The notes beneath the pieces are model-generated. The model saw nothing but the letters and a program-made list of their open reading frames with translations, made no database searches and was not told where the DNA came from. A stretch of DNA of 64,000 bases from Halichoerus grypus (Eukaryota; Chordata; Mammalia; Carnivora; Phocidae), in assembly GCF_964656455.1 (NCBI RefSeq), contig NC_135715.1, positions 172,824,437 to 172,888,436 on the forward strand. Direction: 5' to 3'. Positions within the stretch are counted from its first letter, which is position 1; each line of letters begins with the position of its first letter. This document shows, piece after piece, positions 23,966 through 36,330 of the stretch. Made by a program: the position numbers and the translations under genes.

Positions 23966-24381
23966 TGGTATGTTGGCAATGACAACAGCATGGCACAGGC
24001 TACCATGTGCCCTCTCACACCTGGGACGGGTGTCAAAAGTCGATTATGACGTTTCTCTGTGGAGCTAGCCTGAGCTCCCCAGCAGCCAGTGCGGGCTGCT
24101 CAGCCGCTGTGTGAGGCTGTTATGTTGTTTGCCGTCCCCTATCCCAAGCCAGCTCTCACCAGAGCCCTTCAGCATCAGAATCGCTCTCGCCTCCTAATGG
24201 GGACTCATCATTACAGGCTAAGGATCCCATGCATCTGAGAGAATAGATCTCCTGGTTGAACACCCTGTGGTAGTGGAGAATACTCATCTGTCTCTTAGTA
24301 AAAGCCTTGGCCTGGCTTTTACTCCCAGGTTTGGCATCAGGAGCTTTCTACTGAAGAGAAAAAAATGAAACGCGACAAGTC

Positions 24382-24465
24382 TGTCAACGACCTTGAGCTC
24401 CTAAAGGTGCTTCAGCACACGTGTGTCAACGACCTTGAGCTCCTAAAGGTGCTTCAGCACACGTG
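24382..24465. repeat. Perfect 42-bp tandem duplication
   Basis: Units 24382-24423 and 24424-24465 are identical. The unit length is a multiple of three and keeps a short frame open (14-residue repeat VNDLELLKVLQHTC), but that frame has no other sign of coding. It abuts a short CA-rich tract. Confidence 0.97.
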
Positions 24466-24619
24466 TGCACACACACACGCCTACATGAACCCCACTCCTC
24501 TGCCTGCTCACGCTTTGTATGTGACATTGAGAGAGTGGGAGAACCACACCACCCTTGCTAAAGCCCACATCATGCCCACAGCGTCATCCCTTTGATAAGA
24601 CCTCAGTGAGGACACTAAA

Positions 24620-24745
24620 GTGTCAAGCCCCATTAGTCCCTCCTTACAGAAAGAAAGCCTGAGGCCCAGTCAGACGGAAGAGTTCAGTATGACCACTCCA
24701 AATCACCCACAGGCCAGAGCCAAATATAAAGCCCCTAGCTTTGGG
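24620..24745 (-). mobile_element. Possible diverged MIR, antisense
   Basis: 'CCTTACAGAAAGAAAGCCTG' then 'AGGCCCAGTCAGACGGAAG' and 'CAGGCCAGAGCCAAATATAA' have the rhythm of antisense MIR. Weak call. Confidence 0.4.
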
Positions 24746-27700
24746 CCTGCTTCTTTTCACATAACATACGCTACCCTGGACAGTCAGAAGAAGTAATTTA
24801 TCCTCTAGTTTTCTGAGAAAATATTAAAACTCAACATTCTCATTGCTAATTCAGGGAAACATGCAAAAATCTGTCCTGTTCTGAATTAGAAGATACTATA
24901 GTAAAACAAATGCCAAAATGTCCAAGATTTTGCTCCTTGATATTTAAAGTTCATGGATCACTCTAGCAAGATTAATTCCATATAGTTCTGATTTTCCTCA
25001 TTTTAAAGTTCATCAATAGGTTGTTTGTTTAACATTTACTTGATGCTCAAGGAAACTTTTGAGTCTTTCTTAAATAAGTCTCCAAAGAATATTCCTCTTA
25101 TAAACAGGAAGGCAAGTTTGGCCCAGACTCAGTGCCCTTGGATACAAAACACTGGAATAATCTCACAAGTAGATGGCAAATAGAGTTTCAATACAGCCAA
25201 GTTTGTGTTCCAGCTGCCATACCACACTGCCTCACCTCTGCCCGCCCACCCCCAGCTCCTCCGTGGTGGTGAGGACTGGGAAGAAGGCTGATCTCATGAG
25301 TCTACCCGGCATGTTACTCATAAACACCCTCATAATTCCCAGATGCTCTCATACTCTCTGCGGAATAATAAGCTATGTCTCTTTGGAACCAATACCCTAA
25401 GACTGCAAATGATACTGACTGATGCCTTGTCTAGGGGAAAAAGGGCCCCACGAAATGCCAAGACCTAGGTGTTACACGCTCTTCTAACCGTCAAACTATC
25501 TCACACCCAAAGTCCTTTCTCATCAGAACCTGAGCAATCCTCTTCTTGGCTGACTCAGAAGACCCTTCCCTTGTTAAAAACAGAATACACAAACAAAAAC
25601 CCTTTAAACCCCTTGTTAATACGACGTTAATCAAGATCTATATCAGATGAATGGGAAAAGTGCACGCCTAGGGTTGCCAAACCCATTTTGAAACTGGGAT
25701 TCATTTCAGTTCTGGGGCAGATACAGTTGTGTTGGAAGAGAATTGGGCCCATTGAAAATAACAGTTTTATGATGCCTTCCTATAAGTCTAGACAAGCAGA
25801 TGGACCAGTTCTAAAAACGTCTTTGTATATAAGCTTTGAGAGATATTTATCTACATCGTGGGGTCTTTGGAACAAAGAGAGCAGTTTTTTCTTTCTACAA
25901 AGTTTGGCGTCATTATTATTTTGAAAGATAATCATGCTCACCCGTTGCCAGATGACTATAAAGTTATGCTCTCTCTATATTTTTAAAAGAATTTGCTTTT
26001 GAGAAGAAGGTTGTGGAGTTGGGGGGGCGAAGGCTAATCCAGATCCTCCCACCTCCTCCCTCCCTGGCTGTGAGAAAATGGTGGGCCTGGGAATTTATAT
26101 AATTTCATCTAGTGTTAAACCAAAAAGGGTGTATTTCTGGAGAACAGTCCACAACAGGAGCAGGAGAATGGCTGAGAGGATGGGGGTCTAAAATTCTGAT
26201 AGGTCAGCATTTGGCTCCAAAGGAGCTGAAGGAGCGAGGATTGCTCAGTGTGTGAGTTCTCTCTTTCAAGTCCCCCGTTCGTCCCCTGCCATCAGGAAAT
26301 GCAGTAGACATTTGTCACCGGCAGCTCTTTGGAGACTTCAGTGTTCCTTCCTCCCAGGGCCCAAAAGGGGCCTTCAGACACAAAATACTCAGATTTTGCA
26401 AACCAGCAGAATTTGTTGTGCAGTGTTTATCAGACAGGCTAGAGGCTGTGAAGACAGACTTTGTGAAATAGCTTAAGCAGTTCATAAATCAGATGTAATT
26501 GAAAAGGATAGAATGTCCTAAGAGCCCCCATGACCTTTCTTTTATAATATCTTCACTGGGGCAAAACTGTAATGTGTATAAGGACCAGGGGTGTAATGAA
26601 GTCAGGTTGCCTCAGGTCACTGAATATAATTTGTTTTTTCTGGCCAAATCATGAAACAGGATTGCACTCTGTTCCCTGTTACATTTATATGATACCATCC
26701 CTTTTGATATTGTCAAGTGTGTTATGCCAGACCACATAGCATTACTAATAACAAAATTCCTTGGAAAAATATGTTTTTTCTTTCTCCCCCCCCCCCTTTT
26801 TTTTTTTGGTTTGTTTTGTTTGTATACACGAAGTAACAGCAGCTGAAATCAGCTGGAGTTCTTGTCTGGCCAGCAAGTAAAAAGTGCTTTTCATATGAAA
26901 TTACTGACAAGCCCTAGAAACATGATGCAAAGCATTTTTACCCCCTTTGCTTTGAAACTGGTATTTATATGGCTTTTCAAAATTGTATTTGGTATACTGA
27001 CCAGAATGCAGTTTCATATGAGGACCTTAAAGAACTGCCTAAGATTTTCCTTTGAACCTAATATGTTATCAGTTATCAGAGTATAAGGAGCAAGTTTGGG
27101 GGACTGCTAGGGTTCCAAATTCCAGGGAGAATCTAAGATACCAGGAGGTCAGAAGAATGGACTAAAGAGTGGCTCAAGAGGAAAGATGGGGCAAATAACA
27201 AAGAGAAGAACAGAGTCAAGTTCTAAAGGGCAGCCATTTCCCAAATGCCAAGCAAGAGGTAAATCAACAGACTTTTTATTCCAGGCTGCACAATCACAGG
27301 AAAAGGCTGATCAAAGCTGGAGGGCAAGGGAAAAGGTGGTAGGGTGCCCAAGTTCTGGGATCTGAGTCCAAGCCCAGTTAGATGATCATGATCAATTGTT
27401 GTTGACAACAACACTTGTTTTGCAACAGCGTCTCTTAAGGTAGCAATCTCAGCAGATCATCCCCTGACACCATGTGTGCTGTTCTCCAGGGAAAATGAAG
27501 ATTACACACTATCTGGCATTACCTAAGCAAGACTGAAATCACCTTATGCACATCACAGTCACATATACAGTAGGGATTCTTGGACCATAAAGATACCACA
27601 TGTTCTGGTGTGTGCCAGACGGGCACACGGCTGCCATTTACATAACTTGAATTCCTCATAAACCAGTTGTTTTGGGGTGGTCTACACTCTCAAGAGAAGA

Positions 27701-30500
27701 GAGCCCATGCTTAGTTCTATCTAGCACCAGCCATCAGAGCCCAAAGACTGGCTGAGGAGCAGGCTCTTTCTCTTAATAACTTCCAATGTATTTCTCTCAA
27801 ACCTTGCTCCTCCAGAAGCCTACTCCCATCTTGACTATGGCTGGTTCAGAAGGAACTTGGTCTCTGGTGTGGTAAAACAGAATTATCTGCTCAGATTATA
27901 TTTCAAGCCAAATTCAGTGTCTTATAACTTTGTTGTATGATTTATTTGGCCCTTGGGGGCTCCTACTGAAAGTGCTGAAATGCCATACCGACATTTCACT
28001 TCAGACTTACAACCACCTACACTTGAAGCAGCATTTATCTCTGACAGGAGGTAACAGGGTGCAGTGCCTTTACCTGCTGAATAATCTTCTATGTCCTAAT
28101 GGGAGGGGTACGGGCAGCAGAGGAATGAGTGTCGGAAGAAGAACAAAGCTATGTCCACATCCTTGAGGGAAGAGAAATCATACCACACAAGTTCAGTGGA
28201 AAATTTCTAATGAATCTGTCAGCTTCAGTTCATCTACCCGAAGTCAGAGTAGGAGAGAAAGTGAAATAGGAGAACCACATGGGAAGGTTCAGGGATGATT
28301 TCTCTGAAACAGCAGCTGGAAGGGTTTTGTAACAATTCTGGTACCACACCCATGATGCTACCACTCATGTTCTCTTGCTTCCGCTTACCATTATGAAATG
28401 TCACAGGATCCCTACTCCTGAAAGCATTCAATCCTCTTAGATGGAAGACCCAAAGAAGCCAATAGAGTTTAGGGCTATCTTTTATTCCACCCACAAATTT
28501 GGTGAAGGGGGAAATGTTTGCATTTCTGCCATGCCATGAATATGGGTTTTCCATATGAGCATTAACATAGTGTGAACCCTCATCCACTAGAAAGACCATT
28601 CAGTACTATTGGTGCGCACCCCACTACAATGCCAGACTCAGAGTTACATGAATAATTGCTTTTGATGAGTAGGTAAAAGGTCTTTTCTCTTTTTTCTACC
28701 ACCCCAAATCCTACAGATAAGGTGTCTGAAGACTGAAGCTGTGTGCCCTCACATGGCCTCGGGCACCAAACTCCAACATGAAGGATGAAGAATTGTTACT
28801 GCTGATCTATTAGTTGGTGCAACACCCAACCCACATTGCAGGGGACAGTGGGGGTGGGGCAAGGAAGATGTCTTCATCCTGTTCAGGGCACAATATTCTC
28901 AAGGATTGAAAGAGAGAATGAAGTTTAGGAAAACTCATATAGTGAATAATTTTCTTTGAAAACAATGCCTACCCCAAGGTCTCCAATACTCCCAGGATCC
29001 CAGAATGAATCATATAGAACTCTAGGAGATGTCCAACTTCCAGGAGACTGATCTACAAGGGAGGAGACACTGAGAGCAATTTTGCAATGAAGATCCATCT
29101 CTGTTGCTTTATTTTCAGCCCTGGTTATAAGGGATGAAATTATTGTAGGACTGCAATCGTTATTTTACCTTATAGCTCTTACCTATACATACATAAAAAT
29201 AAGAATCGTAGAATAGTTTCATTGTAGATGTGGTGGCAGACATCCTCCATTGACAATGTTTTTACTAAATAAAATGATACGACATTTGAAAAACCAAGAT
29301 CTGTTCAGTAAATTAGATAATAGGGTAGACTGGAGCTAGCGAGATCAATGATTGCTGTGCAAGGAACTTCCAGCATTATAAATAACACCTCCTGTGGGAA
29401 TACTAAACACTCAATCAGAAAATGCCATGGTTGTTGGTTTAGGATCAGCTTTTTCAAATCCATAACTTTTGAATGAGTTTGTTTTTTTTTAACTGAAACT
29501 TTCTAAGCCAATAATAATCCAGTCTCTATCATGCTTTAAAAGGGAACCCATTACAAAACCCTCTTAGAGTCCTCCTTATGCCTTAAATGGCAGTGGTGAG
29601 TCAGTGATGTGTTTTTAATTCCAAAGCATGAGAAAAGAGACGGAGGGAAGTTGTCTGTAACTGCTCAGTGCAGCATCTTTAACGTTCTGCCAAATACTGG
29701 GTTGCCAGCTGGCAGGTCCTACTACTCTTTAGCCCTGCAAAGTATCACATTTGTGTCACTGAAGATAGACATAAGTTGTTCTGTTTTAACCTGAATCATC
29801 TGCAGGGATACACAGCAAAGCGTCCCACCCTGTGAAGGTGGCTGGCAGTGTGAACCACAGAACAAACTGAAGGAGAGGCTTCCCCCTCTATCCCTCCACC
29901 AAGAGCACAGTGACCAGTGCTGTTCCCAAAACTTCTTCGCTATCTGCACTTCTGTTCTCAACCGTCACCAGCCCCTGCTCTGGATCTATGTATGTTCTTT
30001 CTGGACAGAAGCTCATGTCCCAAAGTAGTGGTTCATAGATTTGATTAACTTAACTTCAACCTTCACCATTTTTGCCCATAACACTTCTATGATCATTTCT
30101 CAATATCTTACTTTCATGCCATAATTAAAATTCCAATGTATTTTTCATAATTACAAGAAAACCATATAAATAAGCCTTTAAAATTCAAAACAATGTTACT
30201 AAAATTTAACTAAATACTATTACCTACTTGAAGCTCTGAGCCTAAGAGCTCTGAGTCTATTCTGTTTTTGTTAAAATAGAGGATAATATGTGTTAGAAAG
30301 ATGGTAAAGATGGCACATTAGCACCAGACAGACTTCCTCTTGATACATTCGGAAGGGTTGAAAAAGAATGGCAAGGAAAAATCTCATCTTGTATGATTCC
30401 ATTTTATGTAATGCCATGTCAATTTTACTTAATCCCACTCAAGAAAATCTTGGGAACTACTTAGAATCATCTGGTAAATCTTACAATTTGGTAAACAGAA
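24746..30500. other. Longest repeat-poor block, about 5.8 kb
   Basis: No SINE, L1, LTR or MIR copy was recognised, apart from homopolymer tracts near 26785-26815. No gene is supported: the 121-codon minus frame at 28234-28599 and smaller frames have no familiar motif. This is the part of the window most likely to hold conserved regulatory sequence, but that is inference. Confidence 0.4.
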
Positions 30501-30504
30501 TATA

Positions 30505-30665
30505 ACAGTATTTCCCAAAGTGTGTATCTAGGAGATAACCTAGCAACAGATTAAAATGCAAATTCCCTGGCTTCACCCACAGAGTCTTCTGGGATAGGTC
30601 TTAGGAATTTGCATTTTTAACAAGCTTCTCAGATGATACTTTATACACAAATATTTGAAAACAAT
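30505..30665 (+). mobile_element. MER5-like hAT element
   Basis: 'TTTCCCAAAGTGTGTATCT', 'AAATTCCCTGGCTTCACCC' and 'AGGAATTTGCATTTTTAACA' match the MER5A/MER5B type of non-autonomous hAT transposon. Ends are degraded. Confidence 0.65.
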
Positions 30666-31042
30666 TAGTCTAATTTGTTGTTTTCAAACACTTAGCCTAG
30701 GGATCCTTTCCTCCAATAAAATCCTACATAGAAACTAAGATAGAAAGCAGATAAGAGTAGGAGCCCCTTGTTGAAGAAGGAAAGTGGGCCAGAGAGCCGT
30801 ATTTGTAGCTACACTTCCTCCTGGCCCCTGGCAGCCCCTGGAACTCCATGGAGCAACCAGCACTCTGCAGCACAGAGTGTGAAAGCTTGTCTTCTCTATC
30901 TTTCCCTTCACCTCTTCCTCTTCCAAGACTCTACTCTCTCCCATAGCCAAAACTTGCCTGTGGCTTATTTGTTTTAAGATTGAGAAATCTTCTATATCCT
31001 GTGTTACCTAGCAAAGAAGCATAAAAGCTGAATACAAATGTG

Positions 31043-31077
31043 TTGAATTGAATTGAATTGAATCGAATTGAATTGAA
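31043..31077. repeat. (TTGAA)7 pentanucleotide repeat
   Basis: Seven tandem units, the fifth carrying a T to C change. Confidence 0.95.
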
Positions 31078-31084
31078 TCAGATT

Positions 31085-31925
31085 CATTTCATTACAAAAG
31101 AAAAATACAGACACCCTAATAGCTAAATGGATGAAAACACACAGGCATTTCACAAGATAAAATGAAAATATTATCTAATTAAAATTTTAGAAAATGTTCA
31201 GCCTCATAATAATCAAATGCAAATAAAATAAGATCTTATTTTTTACTTGTCAAATTAGCACAGACGTTTTGAATGATACTCAGTGCAAATGAGGGTATGA
31301 TAAGACCAACACTCTTGTACATGGGAAAGCTAATGGGTACAGCCTTTCTGGATGTACTTTAAAAAAATTTTTTTTCCTTTAGTGCAATACTTTACTTTCT
31401 GTGAACCTATTATGCAGAAACAATCTGAAATTCAGGCAAAGATTTATGCACAGTTCTAGAACTAGATAGTGGTGATAGTTGTACAATAGTGTAAATATAC
31501 TTAATGCCACTGAGTCACACACTTTAAAATGGTTACAGTGGTAAATTTATACAATGTATATTTTACCACAAAAGATTAATGCACAAAATATTTATTTCAT
31601 CATTACTTACAATAAAGAGAATTTTAAACTGCTGAATGTCCAACATTACAGTTATTGCTACATTATGGTGTTTCTTGGAAACGGTTATGATATAAACAAG
31701 TGAAAAAAAACAGGATGTGAAACTATATATACAATCTTTCCTCAGCCTTTTCCTCAAATATAAAATAATCTAGAAAGAAATATGTCAAAATATTACCAGT
31801 AGTGGATTCTAGAAGAGTGATAGGATCATTAACACCTCTCTTCTCTTTATACTTTGAAGAGCTTTTCAAAATTTTCTAAAATTAGTGTATGTTATTGTAA
31901 CAAAGAGAAAAAAATGAAGTAAGTA
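31085..31925 (+). mobile_element. Old L1ME-like 3' end, interrupted
   Basis: 'AATGTTCAGCCTCATAATAA', 'CAAATGCAAATAAAATAAGA', 'ACTTGTCAAATTAGCACAG' and, after the insertion, 'TGCTGAATGTCCAACATTAC' and 'GAGCTTTTCAAAATTTTCTA' follow an old L1 from late ORF2 to its tail at about 31918. A younger L1 fragment splits it at 31453-31570. No open frame survives. Confidence 0.78.
31438..31585 (+). mobile_element. 118-bp L1M 3' fragment nested in the older L1
   Basis: Bases 31453-31570 match an L1MB/C-type 3' UTR end (TAGTGGTGATAGTTGTACAA, CACTTTAAAATGGTTACAG). Flanks AAAGATTTATGCACA (31438-31452) and AAAGATTAATGCACA (31571-31585) agree at 14 of 15, and the host L1 resumes after the second copy. Confidence 0.82.
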
Positions 31926-32044
31926 ATTTCAAAAGAAAATAAGCTATGGTCCATATTACAATCTTCATTAAGATGCTACCAATTCATAAAAAAGAAAGTG
32001 TTAGTCTCTAATTATAAATTATTTTTTAATTATTAAATTTAGCA

Positions 32045-32275
32045 TGTATGAAGATAATAATAATAACTTGTATATAGTGTAGACACTACTTTAAGCACTT
32101 GACATGTATTAACTCACAACCCTTAAAGATTTTCATTTACACCTGACTTACCAGAGGCATAGAGAATTTGAGTAGAACAGTCCAAGATAAGACAGCATAT
32201 AAAACTAGAATTCAAACACAGACATTTGGGTTCCAGAGTTTATAGTCTTAGTCACTAAAGTATACTATCTCTTGT
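32045..32275 (-). mobile_element. MIR element, antisense
   Basis: 'GATAATAATAATAACTTGTA', 'ACTTTAAGCACTTGACATGT', 'ATTAACTCACAACCCTTA' and 'GACATTTGGGTTCCAGAGT' follow antisense MIR across nearly its full length. Confidence 0.8.
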
Positions 32276-32304
32276 AAAAATTTCTTAAAAAAGCAAGGAA
32301 GTGT

Positions 32305-32741
32305 ATTAGTCTCCTATTGCTGCTATAGCAAATTACCACAAACTTAGTAGCTAAAACACAAATGTTTTTATTTATAGAACTGGTAGTTAGAAATCTAAAA
32401 TGGGTCCACAGGGCTGCATTCCTTTTGGAGACTCTAGGGGAGAATCCACTGCCTTGACCGTATTCCTTGACTCATGGTCTCTTTCTCTATTATATAACAC
32501 TTTTTCTCCTCTCTGATCTCCACTTATGACCTTACCTCTTTCTTCTGACCCTCCTGCTGCCTCTTAAAACAATCCTGTGGTTTCATTAGGCCCACTTTAT
32601 AATCCAGGACAATCCCCCATCTCAAAATCTTTCATTTAATTACATCTGCAAAATCTCTTTTTCTATATTAGGTAACATATTCACAGGTACCAGGCATTTG
32701 AACTTGAATATCTTTGGGGCCATTTATTCAGCCTACCACAG
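32305..32741 (-). mobile_element. MLT1 (ERVL-MaLR) solo LTR, antisense
   Basis: On the minus strand it begins TGTGGTAGGCTGAATAAATG and contains the complements of 'AATCCAGGACAATCCCCCAT' and 'AGGTAACATATTCACAGGTA', ending in ACTAATACAC: a near-complete MLT1 LTR of about 435 bp. No internal retroviral sequence adjoins it. Confidence 0.9.
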
Positions 32742-32784
32742 GTAGGAGGGAAGGAAGGAGGGACTAAGGGGGGGACGGCAGAAT

Positions 32785-33537
32785 AATACCCTCTAGGTCC
32801 ATCCATGTTGTTGCAAATAGCAAGAGTTCATTCTTTTTTATGGTTGAGTAGTATTCCATTGTATATATACACCACATTTCAATCCATTCATTTATTGATG
32901 GACACTTAGTTTGCTTCCATATCTTGGCCTATTATAAATAATGTTATAATGAACATTGGGGTGCATATATCTCTTCAAATTGTTTTTTGTTTTGTTTTGT
33001 TTTCTTCAGATAAATACACAGAAGTAGAATTGCAGGATTGTATGGTAGTTCTATTTTTAATTTTTTGAGGACACTCCATGCTGTTTTCCACAGTGGCTAT
33101 ACCAATTTGCATTCCCACAACAGTGCACGAGGGTTCCCTTTTCCCTACATCCTCACAACACTTTTTATTTTTTGTTTTTTTGATAATAGCTAATCTGACA
33201 GGTGTGAGGTGATAGCTCATTGTGGTTTTGATTTGCATTTCCTTGATGAGTAGTGATGTTGAGCATCTTTTCATGTGTGTTGGCCACCTGTATGCCTTCT
33301 TTGAAAAAATATCTTTTCAAGTCCTCTGTGCACTTTTAATCATTTTTTATTAAGTTGTATAAATTCTTTATATATTTTGCATATTAACCCATTATCAGAT
33401 GTATGATTTACAAATATCTTCTCCTACTCAGTAGGTTGCCTTTTTGTTTTGTTGATAGTTTCCTTCACTGTGCAAAAGCTTTTTAGTATGATGTAATCCC
33501 ATTTGTTTTAGGTTTTGTTGCCCTGGCATACTTTTTG
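32785..33537 (-). pseudogene. L1 ORF2 C-terminal relic, antisense
   Basis: Antisense of L1 ORF2: 'GGTTGAGTAGTATTCCATTG', 'TTTCCACAGTGGCTATACC', 'GTGAGGTGATAGCTCATTG' and 'CACTGTGCAAAAGC'. The minus translation has a 99-codon remnant (32975-33274) with residues like SYHLTPVRLAIIKK, but stops break the rest. Both L1 ends are missing. It stops abruptly at about 33537, where an LTR fragment starts. Confidence 0.9.
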
Positions 33538-33780
33538 CATGGCAGCTCAGATCTCACAGAGAAGGTGTTGCAGGAGACTCAAGGAAAATGTATAGGTCTT
33601 CTGACCTAGCCTTAGAAACCACAGAATGTTACTTCCACTTCATTCTTTTGGTCAAGCAAGTCTCTAAGGTTGGCCCAAATTCAAGCAGAGAGGAATTAGG
33701 GTCCACCTTTCAACAGAAGGAAGAGCAAAGAGATTGAAACCATCTTCAATCTCTTAAGCTCTCTTGAGTATAAAATTTCA
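33538..33780 (-). mobile_element. MaLR-like LTR fragment, antisense
   Basis: 'CATGGCAGCTCAGATCTCAC', 'CTTCTGACCTAGCCTTAG' and 'TCATTCTTTTGGTCAAGCAA' match part of an old LTR also seen near 51180. The limits are truncated. Confidence 0.55.
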
Positions 33781-33989
33781 GCTAACAAGAAGTACGTGAT
33801 GAAAATCATCTAAATTGGAGATGTGGGGAGGTGGTAGTTCTAAACCCTATCAAATAACCCACGAATATTTTGATATATTTAGATTAGTCTGGGAAATCAC
33901 TTTGAAATCCCTCTGGTTTTAAACATTATAAATATTTTTTAGACTTTTTTTTTTTTTTTAGTTTTTTTCTTCCACCATTTTTCATTGTC

Positions 33990-34183
33990 AAAGTCTATGG
34001 AAATAATGTCTAGGGAATATAGTCAATAATATTGTAATAACTTTGTCTGGTGATAGATGGTAACTAGACATCATGGTGACCATTTTGTAATGTATATAAG
34101 TGTTAAGTCACTATGTCATACACCTAAAACTAATATAATATTGTATGTCAACTATACTTCAATAAAAAAGTCTGTGGAAATAA
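33990..34183 (+). mobile_element. 160-bp L1 3' end with 17-bp target duplications
   Basis: Bases 34007-34166 match an L1 3' UTR (GGGAATATAGTCAATAATAT, CCATTTTGTAATGTATATAA, TGTATGTCAACTATACTTCA). Flanks AAAGTCTATGGAAATAA (33990-34006) and AAAGTCTGTGGAAATAA (34167-34183) differ at one of 17 bases. The 89-codon frame at 34057-34326 crosses it and is not a gene. Confidence 0.87.
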
Positions 34184-35088
34184 ACACCAAAATGAAGAAC
34201 CATCAAAACTCACTAGTTCATGTTTTCCTATATTTTATGAATAAGGCTCTGTTCATAAAACAAATCTATTTAAGGAATGCCCTAAGAATAAAATCATGCT
34301 CCCCACCTCTTATTAAGAGACAATGATGACTGAGTTAAAGCCAATTTATTTGCTCATCAGAACGTCTGAAATATAGCCTTCTATGCCTTCTTTGTCTTAA
34401 TAGAATGCATAGCTTGTCTGGATTTATTTTTCTTTTCCAACATAGTACTAGCTATGGTGATATGTTTGTAAATTGGGATATAGATCTTTCTTTTTTTCTT
34501 TCCTAATTCATTCAAATCTTTTGATTTGTGATAAGAATCAATATTGTATAAAATGCTGGTGTTTTATAAACATTTTCGTCATTGAATTTCAAGACTTCCA
34601 TACTATAGGTTACATAATTCTTATTCCCATTTACATCACCTTTAGAGTCCACAGTTGATAATAATAACACTAAAAACAATGCATTTAGGTTGAGTAGGTA
34701 CCTGCAGATGAGAGAATTCATTGATTCAACAAACATTTATTATTTACCTCGAATCACAAACAGCCTGGAGGGAAGGACAGACACAGTGGTATGTTGGAGC
34801 CCACTCAAACTGGCTTATAATGGCTCCCATGAGCCAATTCTGTATGTTGCTCTCTAATCCTGCTTCAGTGACATTGAGTTAGCAGATTGAAATCAGCTAT
34901 GATGAGAGTATTTACACTATGGAAACTGGCAAACACTACAAATCTGGGCTTTTTGTTAAACATTTACCAGGGCACCACTGCAATACATAAACATGCTCAC
35001 AATGTGATAGATCCCAAAGATACATATAAGAAAAAATGAGACTACTAAGGAAAGTTGCACCTAGTTAGGAGGGCTCAATGAAGGCTTT
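34184..35088. other. Unassigned stretch with a small L2-tail-like motif
   Basis: AT-rich, no gene recognised. 34724-34790 (ATTCAACAAACATTTATTAT) resembles the antisense L2/MIR end. Confidence 0.4.
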
Positions 35089-35320
35089 ACTTTTGGGGAT
35101 GAGCTCAGATGTCACCTCTTCCAAAAGGCCTTCCCATATAACCCATCTAAAGAAGCCTTGTTCCCAGACACCCTCTATCACACTGCACTTTCTTTCTTTC
35201 TGGGAAGTTGTCATAATTGATGAAATCTTACTTACTTTTACATGTTTATATGTGTTCTTTACTAGGATTTTACATTCTTATTGGTCTTGTAGCCCTGGCA
35301 AATAATAGGCACTCAGAAAA
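35089..35320 (+). mobile_element. L2 3' end
   Basis: 'GATGTCACCTCTTCCAAAAG', 'GCCTTCCCATATAACCCATC', 'TATCACACTGCACTTTC' and 'AATAATAGGCACTCAGAAAA' are the sense L2 end in order. Confidence 0.85.
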
Positions 35321-36129
35321 CAGTTTTTCAAAAGTCAGGAGTAGAGTAGCAGTAGAGTTTTAAAGCATAAGTAGGTCTTAGCCAAGCAAAGAACCAGGGG
35401 TAGAATAATCTGAGTATAGAAAGCAAGAATAAAAACAGCACTGTTGTCAGGGAAAGATAGTGTGTGACTGAAACATGAAGTCCAACTCAAGTTGTGGCTG
35501 GGGTGGTGTCAAAGGACATTCAGGCCATATGGAGCCCCTAGACTATACCATGTGAGCCATAGGGACCACTATTCAAACTTCCATTCACCAAAAGATGAGC
35601 ATGGACATAGCTAATTCCAAATTGGGACAGATTGGTTTTTAAGTTAGAGAAGAAAAAAAAACAACAACTAACTAAAATACATCTTTCCTCAAGCCCCCTA
35701 TATGACTGATAAATTAAAATTCTTTTACCCCTCCAAAAAGGGATTCATCCCTGAAAAGGATTTTTGGAGCTCCCCAAAATTAGAATATTCAAAGTGTGAA
35801 TCATTTGGTAACATTCAAATTGAAACAAAAAAGAATAAGGGGAAAGGGATATGCTGCTTTCCACAATGTGCCTTATCAATATCCTTCTGCAGATAATTGT
35901 GATTTCTTGGCAATACTGCATATATTAGACATTCTGAGAAATGTATTAATGGATTTCCTATATAAATGAGAAAGCAGAGTGTTCAGTTTCTAAGGAGATA
36001 AATTAATTTGATTACAGATATTGACCAGTTGTTCTTACATGGAGCTTTTGGCCAGGGCCTCCCCACTTCTCATCTTGCTCAGTCCATTAGTTGAGGAGAT
36101 TGAAATTCCAATGGGATGAAGAAAGAATT
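35321..36129. other. Unassigned stretch
   Basis: No recognised gene or repeat. Confidence 0.4.
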
Positions 36130-36330
36130 AGGGAGCCCAAATGACAGTGACTAATTCTGTTGGGTGGAATTGAGGAAGGTCCCAGAGGAAGGTAATGTTT
36201 GGGTTGGCCTTGAGAGGTGAGTAGGACTTCAGTAGGCAAAGGAACAGTGAACAGGGCACTCCAGACAGGAAGAACACCCTGATCCAAGCCACAGAGGTCT
36301 GAAATCAGGGTGTATAGATATTTAAAGGTT
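36130..36330 (-). mobile_element. L2 fragment, antisense
   Basis: 'GGAAGGTCCCAGAGGAAGGT', 'GGCCTTGAGAGGTGAGTAGG' and 'GGGCACTCCAGACAGGAAG' follow antisense L2. Confidence 0.6.

Noticed and set aside
24365..24595. Small protein with a repeated 14-residue motif
   Set aside because: The repeat is simply the 42-bp tandem duplication; nothing else in the frame suggests coding.
28234..28599. 121-codon minus-strand frame in repeat-poor sequence
   Set aside because: No motif or homologue that I can name; single isolated frame without supported exon boundaries.
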